From Candidatus Aquitaenariimonas noxiae (GTDB lineage: Bacteria; Omnitrophota; Gorgyraeia; Aquitaenariimonadales; Aquitaenariimonadaceae), in assembly GCA_002780005.1 (NCBI GenBank), contig PEWV01000062.1, positions 1-35,046 on the forward strand: a DNA stretch of 35,046 nt, read 5' to 3'. Below the pieces are notes generated by a model, which did no database searches, had not been told where the DNA came from, and worked only from the letters and a program-made list of their open reading frames with translations. Each line of letters opens with the position of its first letter. Positions within the stretch are counted from its first letter, which is position 1. Below, one piece after another: positions 23,101 to 31,105 of the stretch. The position numbers and the translations under genes were made by a program.

Positions 23101-24603
23101 ATGAATGATGATCAATTTATCTATGAAAAACTCGTCAGCAGCGAAATATTGCGCCACGAAAAACAGATCTTAGGGAGCTTTTTTAAGTCTCCCATATGGT
23201 ATATTACGCGCGATATCCCGAATAGGTTCAGCCTTACTAAAAATATAATATTGCAGTGCAAGCATTCCACGAGATCATGGGCTGACAACAGGAAGGCTGT
23301 CGCCTGTATAATGAAGAATTTAAACGAGGCAAAACGCCTTAAAAATATCCAGAAATTCCAATGTCTACCGTCTTCCTATGGGTTTGTATTACCTTTGGCG
23401 CAAGGTGATAAGGTCTACGGATATATTATATTATGCCATGCCGACAAGGAAATTTCCGAGGCCTATGCGCAACTATTCAAGGTATCTTTGGATACCTTGA
23501 TAAAGGAAATTCAAAAAGAATTAGAACTGACAAAACTTTACGACACAATACGCCCCCGGGCCATAGCCCTTTCAACTATACATACAATTCACAGATTAAT
23601 CAACTCTACGTTGGATTTAGATGAACTGCTGCCTCGTATAGCCAGGCTTTCCATTCAGGTCATGAGGGCTAATAGGTGCTCTATAAAGCTATTGGATAGA
23701 AAGAAAAAGGCACTTATCCCTAAGACAACCGTGGACTTGCGGAAGAATAAAAGAATAAGGCTAAAAAAATTACCAGTAGGTAAAGGCGTTCCAGGCAGGA
23801 CCGCAAAATTAGGCAAGTCAATACGTGGTAAGAATTATATTTCAGTTCCGCTAATAGATGAAGATATGATAGGTGTTATTACAGTGTACGACAAGGTAAA
23901 TCAAACCTCATTTAATGAATTTGACCAGGAGATATTGACTACGCTTGCGGAACAGGCAGTCATAGCCATAAAAAATGCCCAGTTCTACAAAGAACAGCAG
24001 GATGTCATAGTTGGCAGCGTTAAATCGCTGGCGATGCTCATGGGCGCGCGCACACCTCACGCGCATAAGTATTTCAAAATTATATCACGCCTTACCATAG
24101 AAGTCGGCCGTCAAATGGGGATGGACGACGAAGAGCTAAGGAGCTTGGAAGTGGCGAGTTTATTGCATGACGCTGGAGAGGTATCCGTTCCGGACGGCAT
24201 TCTAGCCAAGCCTGCGGAGTTAACGGGTGAAGAGTACGCGTTAGTAAAAGAGCATCCGGCGAAAGGAGCTAAAATAATAGAACCTTTAAAAGCGCTGAAG
24301 CCGGCAATACCTATTATTCTACATCATCATGAAAAATATGACGGCAGCGGTTATCCGAAAGGGTTAAAAGGGGATAATATTCCTCTCGGCGCCAGGATAA
24401 TGGCTGTCATAGGCGCCTTCGAGGCCATGGTTGCCTTGAGGCCTTATAGGCAAAATGCCAGGTCTGTGGATGAAGCGATAGAGGAGATAAAGAAAAATAG
24501 CGGAACGCAGTTTGATCCCAAGATTGTTAATGTTTTTGTTAAAGTAGTAAATAAACCTGGTATAAGAAAATTGTTAAAAGAAGCAGATGAGGTGAGCCGA
24601 TGA
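23101..24603 (+). CDS. GAF and HD-GYP domain protein with altered metal site
   Basis: A 500-residue soluble signalling protein. Residues about 85-140 are GAF-like, a clear GAF domain occupies about 165-295, and the HD-GYP domain about 300-490. HD is His356-Asp357 (LLHDAGE), followed by His385, His409-His410 and the GYP loop DGSGYP (414-419). Two usual metal positions look changed: the Glu of the first helix motif EARD reads GARTP (Gly315), and the Asp of ADAFDAM reads IGAFEAM (Gly438). The domain could hydrolyse cyclic dinucleotides with a reduced site or only bind them. It overlaps the next gene by 4 bp. Confidence 0.88.
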   Translation: MNDDQFIYEKLVSSEILRHEKQILGSFFKSPIWYITRDIPNRFSLTKNIILQCKHSTRSWADNRKAVACIMKNLNEAKRLKNIQKFQCLPSSYGFVLPLAQGDKVYGYIILCHADKEISEAYAQLFKVSLDTLIKEIQKELELTKLYDTIRPRAIALSTIHTIHRLINSTLDLDELLPRIARLSIQVMRANRCSIKLLDRKKKALIPKTTVDLRKNKRIRLKKLPVGKGVPGRTAKLGKSIRGKNYISVPLIDEDMIGVITVYDKVNQTSFNEFDQEILTTLAEQAVIAIKNAQFYKEQQDVIVGSVKSLAMLMGARTPHAHKYFKIISRLTIEVGRQMGMDDEELRSLEVASLLHDAGEVSVPDGILAKPAELTGEEYALVKEHPAKGAKIIEPLKALKPAIPIILHHHEKYDGSGYPKGLKGDNIPLGARIMAVIGAFEAMVALRPYRQNARSVDEAIEEIKKNSGTQFDPKIVNVFVKVVNKPGIRKLLKEADEVSR

Positions 24604-24881
24604 AATTAGATTTGGATAAACTATTCAAGTCAGATGTTCATAAAAGAATTATCCTATTTTTTCACGAGAACCAAGGCAGCATAGATACGCCCCGAGGGGT
24701 TGCGACATGGACAGGCTACCAAAGGAACATTGTGAAGAAAGCTCTTACCGAACTTGCAAAGGTGGGTGTATTAGTCGCCCATCCGGTTCCTTCCACTACG
24801 GGCTATAGTTATACGTGCGAAGAAAGTATAATAAAAGGAGTGGATAAAAAACTTAAAGAACTAAAAAGGAGACCAAGGTGA
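24600..24881 (+). CDS. small winged-helix-like protein
   Basis: A 93-residue basic protein. Residues about 8-75 have the look of a winged helix: an opening helix FKSDVHKRIILFFHEN, a probable recognition region GYQRNIVKKALTELAKVGVLV and a wing-like HPVPSTTGYSYTCEE. It resembles transcriptional regulators acting on replacement of a single DNA-binding domain, with no ligand domain. It is cotranslated with the HD-GYP gene (ATGA) and overlaps the next lipoprotein gene, so it may control or be controlled by that signalling protein. The exact family is not recognised. Confidence 0.68.
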   Translation: MKLDLDKLFKSDVHKRIILFFHENQGSIDTPRGVATWTGYQRNIVKKALTELAKVGVLVAHPVPSTTGYSYTCEESIIKGVDKKLKELKRRPR

Positions 24882-25156
24882 GATATTTTACAAAAGGTTT
24901 ATTTATGATCGTTCTTTCAGTATGTCTTCTTTCTTTAATAGGTTGCGCTACGCCTCCCAAAAAAGAAGAGATAAGCGAAAAAGATACCATTATACAAAAT
25001 CTAGATGAAGAGAATGCGGTCCTTCGCAGGGAAATGGATAGACTGACTAAGGAAAATCAATTGCTGACCGAAGAAAAGCTCAAAATCGACGAAGAGTTGA
25101 GGGTTATTAAAGAAGATTTAAATAAAAAGAAATCCGAAGAAAGTACGATAAAGTAA
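24878..25156 (+). CDS. small coiled-coil lipoprotein
   Basis: A 92-residue protein with a signal peptide ending in the lipobox LIGC (cysteine at about residue 23), followed by an almost continuous charged coiled coil (about 35-88) that includes DEENAVLRREMDRLTKENQL. The start is GTG at 24878, with AAGGAG (24866-24871) 6 nt upstream. It should be anchored in an envelope membrane. There is no recognised family beyond the general class of small coiled-coil lipoproteins. Confidence 0.72.
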   Translation: MRYFTKGLFMIVLSVCLLSLIGCATPPKKEEISEKDTIIQNLDEENAVLRREMDRLTKENQLLTEEKLKIDEELRVIKEDLNKKKSEESTIK

Positions 25157-25201
25157 GCACCATAAAATTGATTACGAGCCAAAAAGCATTTAATATCAAA
25201 A

Positions 25202-25906
25202 ATGAAACAATTTTTTGCAATCATTACATCTTTATTTATAGCGCTTCTTATAATTCTGCTTTTAGCCATGTTATTTCCCCAGACTATTCTAAATTTATAC
25301 CTCAAGCATATTGAAAAAAGCCTGAATATAGATATTAGTTTTTCGTCTAAACAGGTATCATTAGTAAAAGCATGGCACTTTAAAGATGTTAAAATTTCAA
25401 GCAAAGCAGGATATGTCGTAAACGCAAAAGACCTGTTTCTGTATCCGCCATTTTTCTCAGTTCGAAAAGGGGAGATTTACATAAATTGCGACGCAAAAGA
25501 GCTCGGTTTTCATAAAGATATGCCGGTCATTGATTCCGTATTCAACCTTATTTCCCTGGAGTCATTTGGCAACATAACGTTTGATGACGTAAAGGCAAAA
25601 ATCGCTCTTAAGCAAAGCAAAATGGACATAAATAACTTGGAGGCCGTTGGTAAGGATATAAAAATATTTGGGAGAAATACTACGGATATAAAAGGCGGGG
25701 CCATAGATTGCAATCTGAAATTTTTGTTCTCCAAAAACATAACAGATGATATTGGTGACACGGTAAAGGTCGTTTTATTGAAAAAAGAAGATGATTCATG
25801 GATGGGCATAGATGTCGAAGTGAAAGGCGATTATAAGCGGCCAATCTTAAATTTGAAGAGCGATTTCCTGAATCTCCGTATAAAGGGTATCGGTGTGGCG
25901 AAGTGA
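25202..25906 (+). CDS. AsmA-like single-pass membrane protein
   Basis: A 234-residue protein with one N-terminal transmembrane helix (about 5-27) and a beta-rich remainder. The segment after the helix (LNIDISFSSKQVSLVKAWHFKDVKIS) and the later repeated short strands recall the N-terminal part of AsmA/TamB/DUF748-type proteins, which sit in the inner membrane and reach into the periplasm. The similarity is one of style, not of a decisive motif. It overlaps the helicase gene by 4 bp (GTGA). Confidence 0.6.
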   Translation: MKQFFAIITSLFIALLIILLLAMLFPQTILNLYLKHIEKSLNIDISFSSKQVSLVKAWHFKDVKISSKAGYVVNAKDLFLYPPFFSVRKGEIYINCDAKELGFHKDMPVIDSVFNLISLESFGNITFDDVKAKIALKQSKMDINNLEAVGKDIKIFGRNTTDIKGGAIDCNLKFLFSKNITDDIGDTVKVVLLKKEDDSWMGIDVEVKGDYKRPILNLKSDFLNLRIKGIGVAK

Positions 25907-28900
25907 AAGAAGATATTTTAAAAGATTTAAATCCAGAACAGCATAAGGCTGTCACTACGCTCGACGGACCCATCTTAATAGTTGCCGGTGCCGGTACGGG
26001 AAAAACAAAGGTTATAACCCATCGCATTGCACATTTAATCAAATCATTCCCTCATTTAAACCCTTCTAATTTTCTAGCGGTTACATTTTCAAAAAAGGCC
26101 TCGGAAGAAATGCTTACCCGGGTAGAGGATCTAATCGGCGAGCACAAGGATGAGCTTTGGATATCCACATTTCATTCATTTTGCCACCGCATTTTAAAGG
26201 ACCGCTCGCTGGATATAGGGCTCCCGAGAAATTTTCGTCTATTAGACAGAACCGGGCAGTCGATATTCTTTAAGGGCATCATACCGGATCTGGACCTCAA
26301 ATATTATCTCAATTTAGCTGATCCTTTCAGTCCGATAAATGATTTTGTAAGATTTATTTCTAGGTGCAAAGATGACCTGATCTCTCCTGAGGAATACCTA
26401 AAATATGTAAATGGCATAAAAGACAAGGAGGAAAAGGCATCTAAAAAAGAAATGGCCAAGATCTACGTAGAATATGAAAAGAGAATGCGAGAAACCAATT
26501 GCCTCGACTTCGGTGACCTCCTTATTTTTACCATAAAGTTATTTAAGAGTAAACCATCCATTCTTGCCGAATATGAGGGTCAATTTCATTATATTCTGGT
26601 AGATGAGTTCCAGGATACCAATATAGCCCAGATAGAATTATTGTCGATGCTTTCAGAAAAGCGAAAGAACATATGCGTAGTCGGAGATGACGACCAGGCT
26701 ATTTATAGATTTAGAGGAGCGAGTTACGCTAGTTTTATAAAGTTTAAGGAAAAGTTTCCCGACCTTATATCGCTAAAACTGACGCAAAATTATCGGTCTA
26801 CAAAAAAAATCTTATGCGCAAGCGAAACACTTATAAAAAACAATAACCCAGATAGGTATGACCCGCAGAAAAACCTATGGACGACTAATAGCGAAGGCGC
26901 AGTAGTGGATATTGTTGCGACCAACGATTACGATAGCGAAGCACAGGTAGTAGTTGATGCCATAAAAAAGATTTGCAAAAAGGAAAAGGACTATTCAAGG
27001 ATAGCCGTTCTTTACCGGGCGCATAGCCATAACGAAGAACTTTTGAAGAGGCTGAAATTCGAGGATATACCGTATAATATCGCAGGACCAGCCGGCCTGT
27101 TAGAACGGGACGAAATAAAAGATATAGTGGCTATTTTAGCGGTATTGAATGACCCCAGGGACAGTATTAGCTTATTTCGTGTTTTAAGCATAAAACGCTT
27201 TGGTATAGATTTAGATGAGATTATAGAATTAAACAAGAAGGCGAGAGATGAAAAGAAACTGCTTTACGATATCATAAAAGACCTGGAGATAAAAAAAATT
27301 ATTAAAAAAGAAACTGTAACCAAGCTAGAAGAATTTAACAACCTTCTTAAGCACTTGATATCCTTGTCGAACAAGGTCGACATAGAAAACCTGTTTTACG
27401 AAATCATGGAAAAGACAGGATATGTAAAAGATCTTGTTATAGATCTGAATAGGGAAAACGAGCTCAAGCTGTCTAATATCGGAAGATTTTACAGATTTAT
27501 AAATAATTATATTCAGCAAAACGAAAAAGTTATGCTCTTTGCCTTTATTGCGTATCTATACGCTTATATAGAGGCAGGCGGCGATATGGCGGAATCGAGC
27601 GAAGCCCCCGAGAATGAAAACGGTGTGCGTCTCATGACTATACATCAGGCAAAAGGCCTAGAGTTCTCTTATGTTTTTATTATAAGCCTTGTGCAGAATC
27701 GTTTTCCAACTAGGCAAAGGCCTGATGCGATACCATTTCCCGTTCAGCTAATGAAAGAAGAATTGCCGAAAGGCAATTTCCATCTTCAGGAGGAAAGGCG
27801 TCTTTTCTATGTGGCATTGACAAGGGCAAAGGAAAAAGTTTTCATCTCGACAGTAAATAAGCCGTATCATAAAGAGTCGGTTTTTTTAAACGAGATTCTT
27901 TCCGAAGGCTCTAGCAATTGCGTTAAAAAAGTTTATGCCGAATACGATAAAGAAGAATTGGGATACAAGGTTAAGTTAGGCCTTTCGAAAAAAGATCTTG
28001 TCATACTTGAGTCAAAACAGAGGATTATGCAGGCGATAGATGAGTTAGAAAAAAGAAAATCTTTCGATGAGGGTCTGGCAGACAACATATTCGAGCGTAT
28101 AAAAAAGGAATATTATAAATTAACGGGACGTCTAAAGAGCGCAAAAAAAGACAATACGGAAGAAAAATTACAGCTTGAGAAAACATTTATCCCGTTGCCT
28201 GAGGAATTAAGATTGAGCTATACGCAGATAGACACGTTTATCAATTGCCCCTTGAAGTACAAATTCCATTATATTTATACAATTCCTACAAGACCTGCGG
28301 CGTCATTAAGGTTCGGTTCCGACATGCACGATACCTTAGAAGATTTTTATATACAGATCAAAGGCGGGCGCACACCGACCCTTGACGATCTGTATAAAAT
28401 CTACCTAAGCCACTGGAACTCTTTAGGCTATGTAAATAAAACTCAGGAAATGCAGTACCAGAAAAGCGGATTTGAAATATTGAAAAAGTTTTACGATACT
28501 AATAAAGGCCACCTATTACCCCCCCTATATATCGAAGAGGAGTTTTTGATAAAAATAGGAGATTGCTATTTTACGGGATATATTGATAGGGTAGATGAGC
28601 TTTCAGACGGCGGAGTTGAGATAATAGATTACAAAACGGGAACCCCTAAAACCAAGGCCTTCGTTGATAAAAGCATGCAGCTGGATTTATACGCCATAGC
28701 CTGCAGGGAGATCTTAAAACTCGAACCAAAAGTTTTAAGTTTTTATTTTTTGACAAACAACGAAAAAGTTTCAACCGTGTGTAATCCCGAAGAGTTAGAG
28801 GATACAAAAGAATTTATAGCTTCAACCGCAGTCCAGATAAGATCGCAGAACTTCCAGCCAAATCCAGGCAGAAGATGCCGATGGTGCGATTATAGAATAA

Positions 28901-28923
28901 TCTGTCCCGCTGCGCAGCTATAA
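25903..28923 (+). CDS. UvrD/PcrA-type helicase fused to a C-terminal Fe-S PD-(D/E)XK nuclease
   Basis: A 1006-residue superfamily 1A helicase. Motif I is GAGTGKT (residues 29-35), motif II is DEFQD (Asp234-Glu235), and GDDDQAIYRFRGA, QNYRST, MTIHQAKGLEF and YVALTRAKEK follow in order. The C-terminal 240 residues form a RecB/Cas4/AddB-like nuclease: Asp895 in GYIDRVD and Asp909-x-Lys911 in IIDYKTG. Cys782 (FINCPLKYKF) with Cys992, Cys995 and Cys1001 in CRWCDYRIIC gives the C...CX2CX5C arrangement that holds a 4Fe-4S cluster in AddB and Cas4. A recombination or repair role in resecting DNA is inferred. The start is GTG, coupled to the AsmA-like gene. Confidence 0.92.
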   Translation: MKEDILKDLNPEQHKAVTTLDGPILIVAGAGTGKTKVITHRIAHLIKSFPHLNPSNFLAVTFSKKASEEMLTRVEDLIGEHKDELWISTFHSFCHRILKDRSLDIGLPRNFRLLDRTGQSIFFKGIIPDLDLKYYLNLADPFSPINDFVRFISRCKDDLISPEEYLKYVNGIKDKEEKASKKEMAKIYVEYEKRMRETNCLDFGDLLIFTIKLFKSKPSILAEYEGQFHYILVDEFQDTNIAQIELLSMLSEKRKNICVVGDDDQAIYRFRGASYASFIKFKEKFPDLISLKLTQNYRSTKKILCASETLIKNNNPDRYDPQKNLWTTNSEGAVVDIVATNDYDSEAQVVVDAIKKICKKEKDYSRIAVLYRAHSHNEELLKRLKFEDIPYNIAGPAGLLERDEIKDIVAILAVLNDPRDSISLFRVLSIKRFGIDLDEIIELNKKARDEKKLLYDIIKDLEIKKIIKKETVTKLEEFNNLLKHLISLSNKVDIENLFYEIMEKTGYVKDLVIDLNRENELKLSNIGRFYRFINNYIQQNEKVMLFAFIAYLYAYIEAGGDMAESSEAPENENGVRLMTIHQAKGLEFSYVFIISLVQNRFPTRQRPDAIPFPVQLMKEELPKGNFHLQEERRLFYVALTRAKEKVFISTVNKPYHKESVFLNEILSEGSSNCVKKVYAEYDKEELGYKVKLGLSKKDLVILESKQRIMQAIDELEKRKSFDEGLADNIFERIKKEYYKLTGRLKSAKKDNTEEKLQLEKTFIPLPEELRLSYTQIDTFINCPLKYKFHYIYTIPTRPAASLRFGSDMHDTLEDFYIQIKGGRTPTLDDLYKIYLSHWNSLGYVNKTQEMQYQKSGFEILKKFYDTNKGHLLPPLYIEEEFLIKIGDCYFTGYIDRVDELSDGGVEIIDYKTGTPKTKAFVDKSMQLDLYAIACREILKLEPKVLSFYFLTNNEKVSTVCNPEELEDTKEFIASTAVQIRSQNFQPNPGRRCRWCDYRIICPAAQL

Positions 28924-28967
28924 GACCTATTTCATAATAAGATGGTCTAAAGGTGTTTTAATTAAGC

Positions 28968-28996
28968 TTGTCCTGTCAAAATTTATGATGTATAAT
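28968..28996 (+). promoter_or_regulatory. possible upstream promoter of the SPOR gene
   Basis: TTGTCC (28968-28973) and a perfect TATAAT (28991-28996) stand 17 bp apart. It would give a leader of about 75 nt before the SPOR gene. It may act in tandem with the promoter at 29024-29051. Confidence 0.5.
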
Positions 28997-29023
28997 CAAT
29001 GCAATTGTTGGTTCTGGATAGAC

Positions 29024-29051
29024 TTGAAAATTTAAATAGAAGTGCTATAAT
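29024..29051 (+). promoter_or_regulatory. promoter of the SPOR gene
   Basis: TTGAAA (29024-29029) and TATAAT (29046-29051) are 16 bp apart, and TG lies one base before the -10 (extended -10). Transcription would start near 29058, about 19 nt before the ATG, with AAAAGGA (29063-29069) as ribosome site. The neighbourhood has no convincing terminator for the helicase gene. Confidence 0.68.
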
Positions 29052-29076
29052 AATACTCAATTAAAAGGAAAAAAAG

Positions 29077-29730
29077 ATGGATATTAATAATAACAACGGA
29101 GAGCAGAAAGAACTGTTTGAAGAATTCGAAAAGCCTCAAAGCAGTATAGAAAAGATTCGGCAAAAATATATACCGCAGAAGCAACATTTCATTACTATTT
29201 CGTTAGAAAAGGTAGTACTTGTTCTGATCGCGCTTATAATCGTCGTGGTGTTTTTTTTCTCTTTAGGTGTTGAAAGAGGTAAACACCTTGCCAAAGGAGA
29301 TTTTACGACGCCGCGGGCGGTTATAGATATTGCGAAGGCAAGTGCGGCTCTAGACAAAAAAAACGAGATAACTACACCGCAAGATCCGCGTCTTTCGCAA
29401 ATCGAAACGGATAAAAAAGAAATCACAAAGAAAGAAGCCGATAAAAAAGCGATTGAGAAAAAAGAGGAGAACTTGGCCGCAGGGGCTCCTGCGGCAAGCG
29501 TATCGGCGAAATACACGATCCAAATAGCAACCCTTCGAGATCAAGCTTCAGCGGTCAAAGAAGCAGATGTCTTAAAAAAAGGCGGATTATATTCGTTCAT
29601 AATACCAAAAGGTGGCCTGTTTGCAGTATGCGTTGGAAAATTTAATACTACTAAAGAGGCTAAATCAACTTTGGATAAGCTAAAGAAACAGTACAAAGAT
29701 TGTTTTGTGAGAAATGTAGGCGTAAATTAA
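29077..29730 (+). CDS. SPOR domain membrane protein
   Basis: A 217-residue bitopic inner-membrane protein. The cytoplasmic N-terminus (1-42) is followed by a transmembrane helix (about 43-66, VVLVLIALIIVVVFFFSLGV), a Lys/Glu-rich periplasmic linker (100-140) and a C-terminal SPOR domain (about 143-217, YTIQIATLRDQASAVKEADVL then GLFAVCVGKFNTTKEAKSTL). SPOR domains bind denuded peptidoglycan glycan at the septum, so a role in division or cell-wall remodelling is expected. It has its own promoter. Confidence 0.88.
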   Translation: MDINNNNGEQKELFEEFEKPQSSIEKIRQKYIPQKQHFITISLEKVVLVLIALIIVVVFFFSLGVERGKHLAKGDFTTPRAVIDIAKASAALDKKNEITTPQDPRLSQIETDKKEITKKEADKKAIEKKEENLAAGAPAASVSAKYTIQIATLRDQASAVKEADVLKKGGLYSFIIPKGGLFAVCVGKFNTTKEAKSTLDKLKKQYKDCFVRNVGVN

Positions 29731-29793
29731 AACCTCCTGTTTTATTAAGGGGGCGGGCGTAGTTATGATGCTTCAAATAAGAGGAGGAACATA

Positions 29794-30114
29794 ATGTCAC
29801 AGCATCCAAGTTTAAGGTCTGGAAAAAGCCAAAAGCAGCACAGGTCGGTCCTTAAGAGGTACGAAAGGCTAAAGCACCTGAAAGAAAAAGAATTATGGGA
29901 CGAAGATAAGAACAAAATTTTTGGTTTGCCTAAAGTTAAAATGTTAAAATTCAGAGTGAAGAAGGAAAAAGCCGCAGTTGAGGAAACAGCGGCTGAAGGA
30001 GCAGCGGCCGCAACTGCAGTACCAGCAGGTACAGCACCGGACGCCGCAGCAAAGACTAAAGCCCCTGCGCCTGAAATGAAGGAAAAGGCTGCTCCGAAGA
30101 AGGAGAAGAAATGA
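29794..30114 (+). CDS. PVC-type small basic protein with Ala/Lys-rich tail
   Basis: The first 60 residues match the small basic protein family of Chlamydiae, Verrucomicrobia and relatives (TIGR04137 type): MSQHPSLRSGKSQKQHRSVL, then KRYERLKHLKEKELW and VFGLPK-like FGLPKVKML. The C-terminal half is a low-complexity Ala/Pro/Lys tail (about residues 62-106) that the compact family members lack. GAGGAGG (29781-29787) lies at ideal distance from the ATG. The function is unknown; nucleic-acid or ribosome association is suggested by its charge. It overlaps the next gene by 4 bp. Confidence 0.78.
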   Translation: MSQHPSLRSGKSQKQHRSVLKRYERLKHLKEKELWDEDKNKIFGLPKVKMLKFRVKKEKAAVEETAAEGAAAATAVPAGTAPDAAAKTKAPAPEMKEKAAPKKEKK

Positions 30115-30431
30115 TAAGCTTTGAAGATTTCAAAAAATTAGAAATAAAAATAGCGGAAATAAAAGACGTTAAGCTGCACCCCAATGCCGACAAGCTCTAC
30201 GTCATTACTATAGACGTAGGCGGACTTCAGAAAGAAATCATAGCCGGAATAAAAGAATTTTATAGTCAAAGCGAGCTTATAGGCAAGAAGGTAGTCGTGC
30301 TTAATAACTTGGAACCCGTTAAGATAAGAGGGGTTGAGTCTTCCGCCATGCTATTAGTCGCCAAAGACGCCAAAACCTTAGGCATCCTTATTCCTGACAG
30401 ATCTGTCGATGTCGGAAGCCCTGTGTCGTGA
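30111..30431 (+). CDS. tRNA-binding (EMAP/Trbp111-like) domain protein
   Basis: A 106-residue OB-fold protein equivalent to the C-terminal dimerisation and tRNA-binding domain of methionyl-tRNA synthetase (MetG beta, also Trbp111/CsaA). Motifs are FKKLEIKIAEIKDVKLHPNA, DKLYVITIDVGG and KKVVVLNNLEPVKIRGVES. Free-standing versions bind tRNA structure non-specifically or assist a MetG lacking this domain. It is overlapped on both sides by its neighbours (ATGA with the small basic protein, GTGA with nnrE). Confidence 0.9.
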   Translation: MISFEDFKKLEIKIAEIKDVKLHPNADKLYVITIDVGGLQKEIIAGIKEFYSQSELIGKKVVVLNNLEPVKIRGVESSAMLLVAKDAKTLGILIPDRSVDVGSPVS

Positions 30432-31105
30432 GAATTGTAACGCCACAGCAAATCCGCCAAATAGATAATATTGCGATAGGTATTTATGGAATTGCGAGTG
30501 TTACCTTAATGGAAAACGCGGGCTCTGTTGTGGCAGATGTTGTGAGAGAGACCTTAAGTCACAAAAGAGATGAAAAAATTTGTGTACTTTGCGGAAAAGG
30601 AAATAACGGCGGCGACGGTTTAGTAACAGGTAGACATCTTCTAAAGAGCAGATTTAAAACAGACACATTTCTATTAGCAAAACCTCAAGAACTGGCTTCA
30701 GACGCAAGATTTAACCTAGAGCTAATGAAGTCAGAAAACTATAAAGTTAATGCTATAACCAACTCAAACGAATTCAATAGATTTATTAAAAACTTTAAAT
30801 ATAGCATAGTCGTAGACGCTATATTGGGCACGGGCTATTCCGGCGCTAGCATATCAGAGCCGCTAAAAAGCGTCATTTCTTTTGTAAATAAGACTATGGC
30901 CAAAATAATTTCAATTGATATTCCTTCCGGACTAAACGGCCTGTCCGGCAAGGTTAGGAACGCGGCTGTGAAAAGTACGATTACGGTTACGCTAGGGCTT
31001 GCAAAGAGAGGATTTTACCTAAATGCCGGCCCGGCGCATAGCGGGAGGGTGATTGTAAGGAATATCGGTTTCCCGAGAGAACTTTTAAATAGTAAGACAA
31101 TATGA
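30428..31105 (+). CDS. nnrE: NAD(P)H-hydrate epimerase
   Basis: Repairs NAD(P)H hydrate by interconverting its R and S epimers. The 225 residues make the YjeF N-domain alone: VTPQQIRQIDNIAIGIYGI, SVTLMENAG, the loop CGKGNNGGDGLVTGRHL, VDAILGTGYSG and IDIPSGLNGLSG. The ATP/ADP-dependent dehydratase domain (NnrD), often fused, is absent and must be elsewhere. The start is GTG at 30428, overlapping the tRNA-binding gene. Confidence 0.93.
   Translation: MRIVTPQQIRQIDNIAIGIYGIASVTLMENAGSVVADVVRETLSHKRDEKICVLCGKGNNGGDGLVTGRHLLKSRFKTDTFLLAKPQELASDARFNLELMKSENYKVNAITNSNEFNRFIKNFKYSIVVDAILGTGYSGASISEPLKSVISFVNKTMAKIISIDIPSGLNGLSGKVRNAAVKSTITVTLGLAKRGFYLNAGPAHSGRVIVRNIGFPRELLNSKTI

Noticed and set aside
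28923-28958. Hairpin AGACC/GGTCT after the helicase stop as an intrinsic terminator
   Set aside because: The stem is only 5 bp with a long AT loop, and the following T run is short and displaced, so I would not call it.
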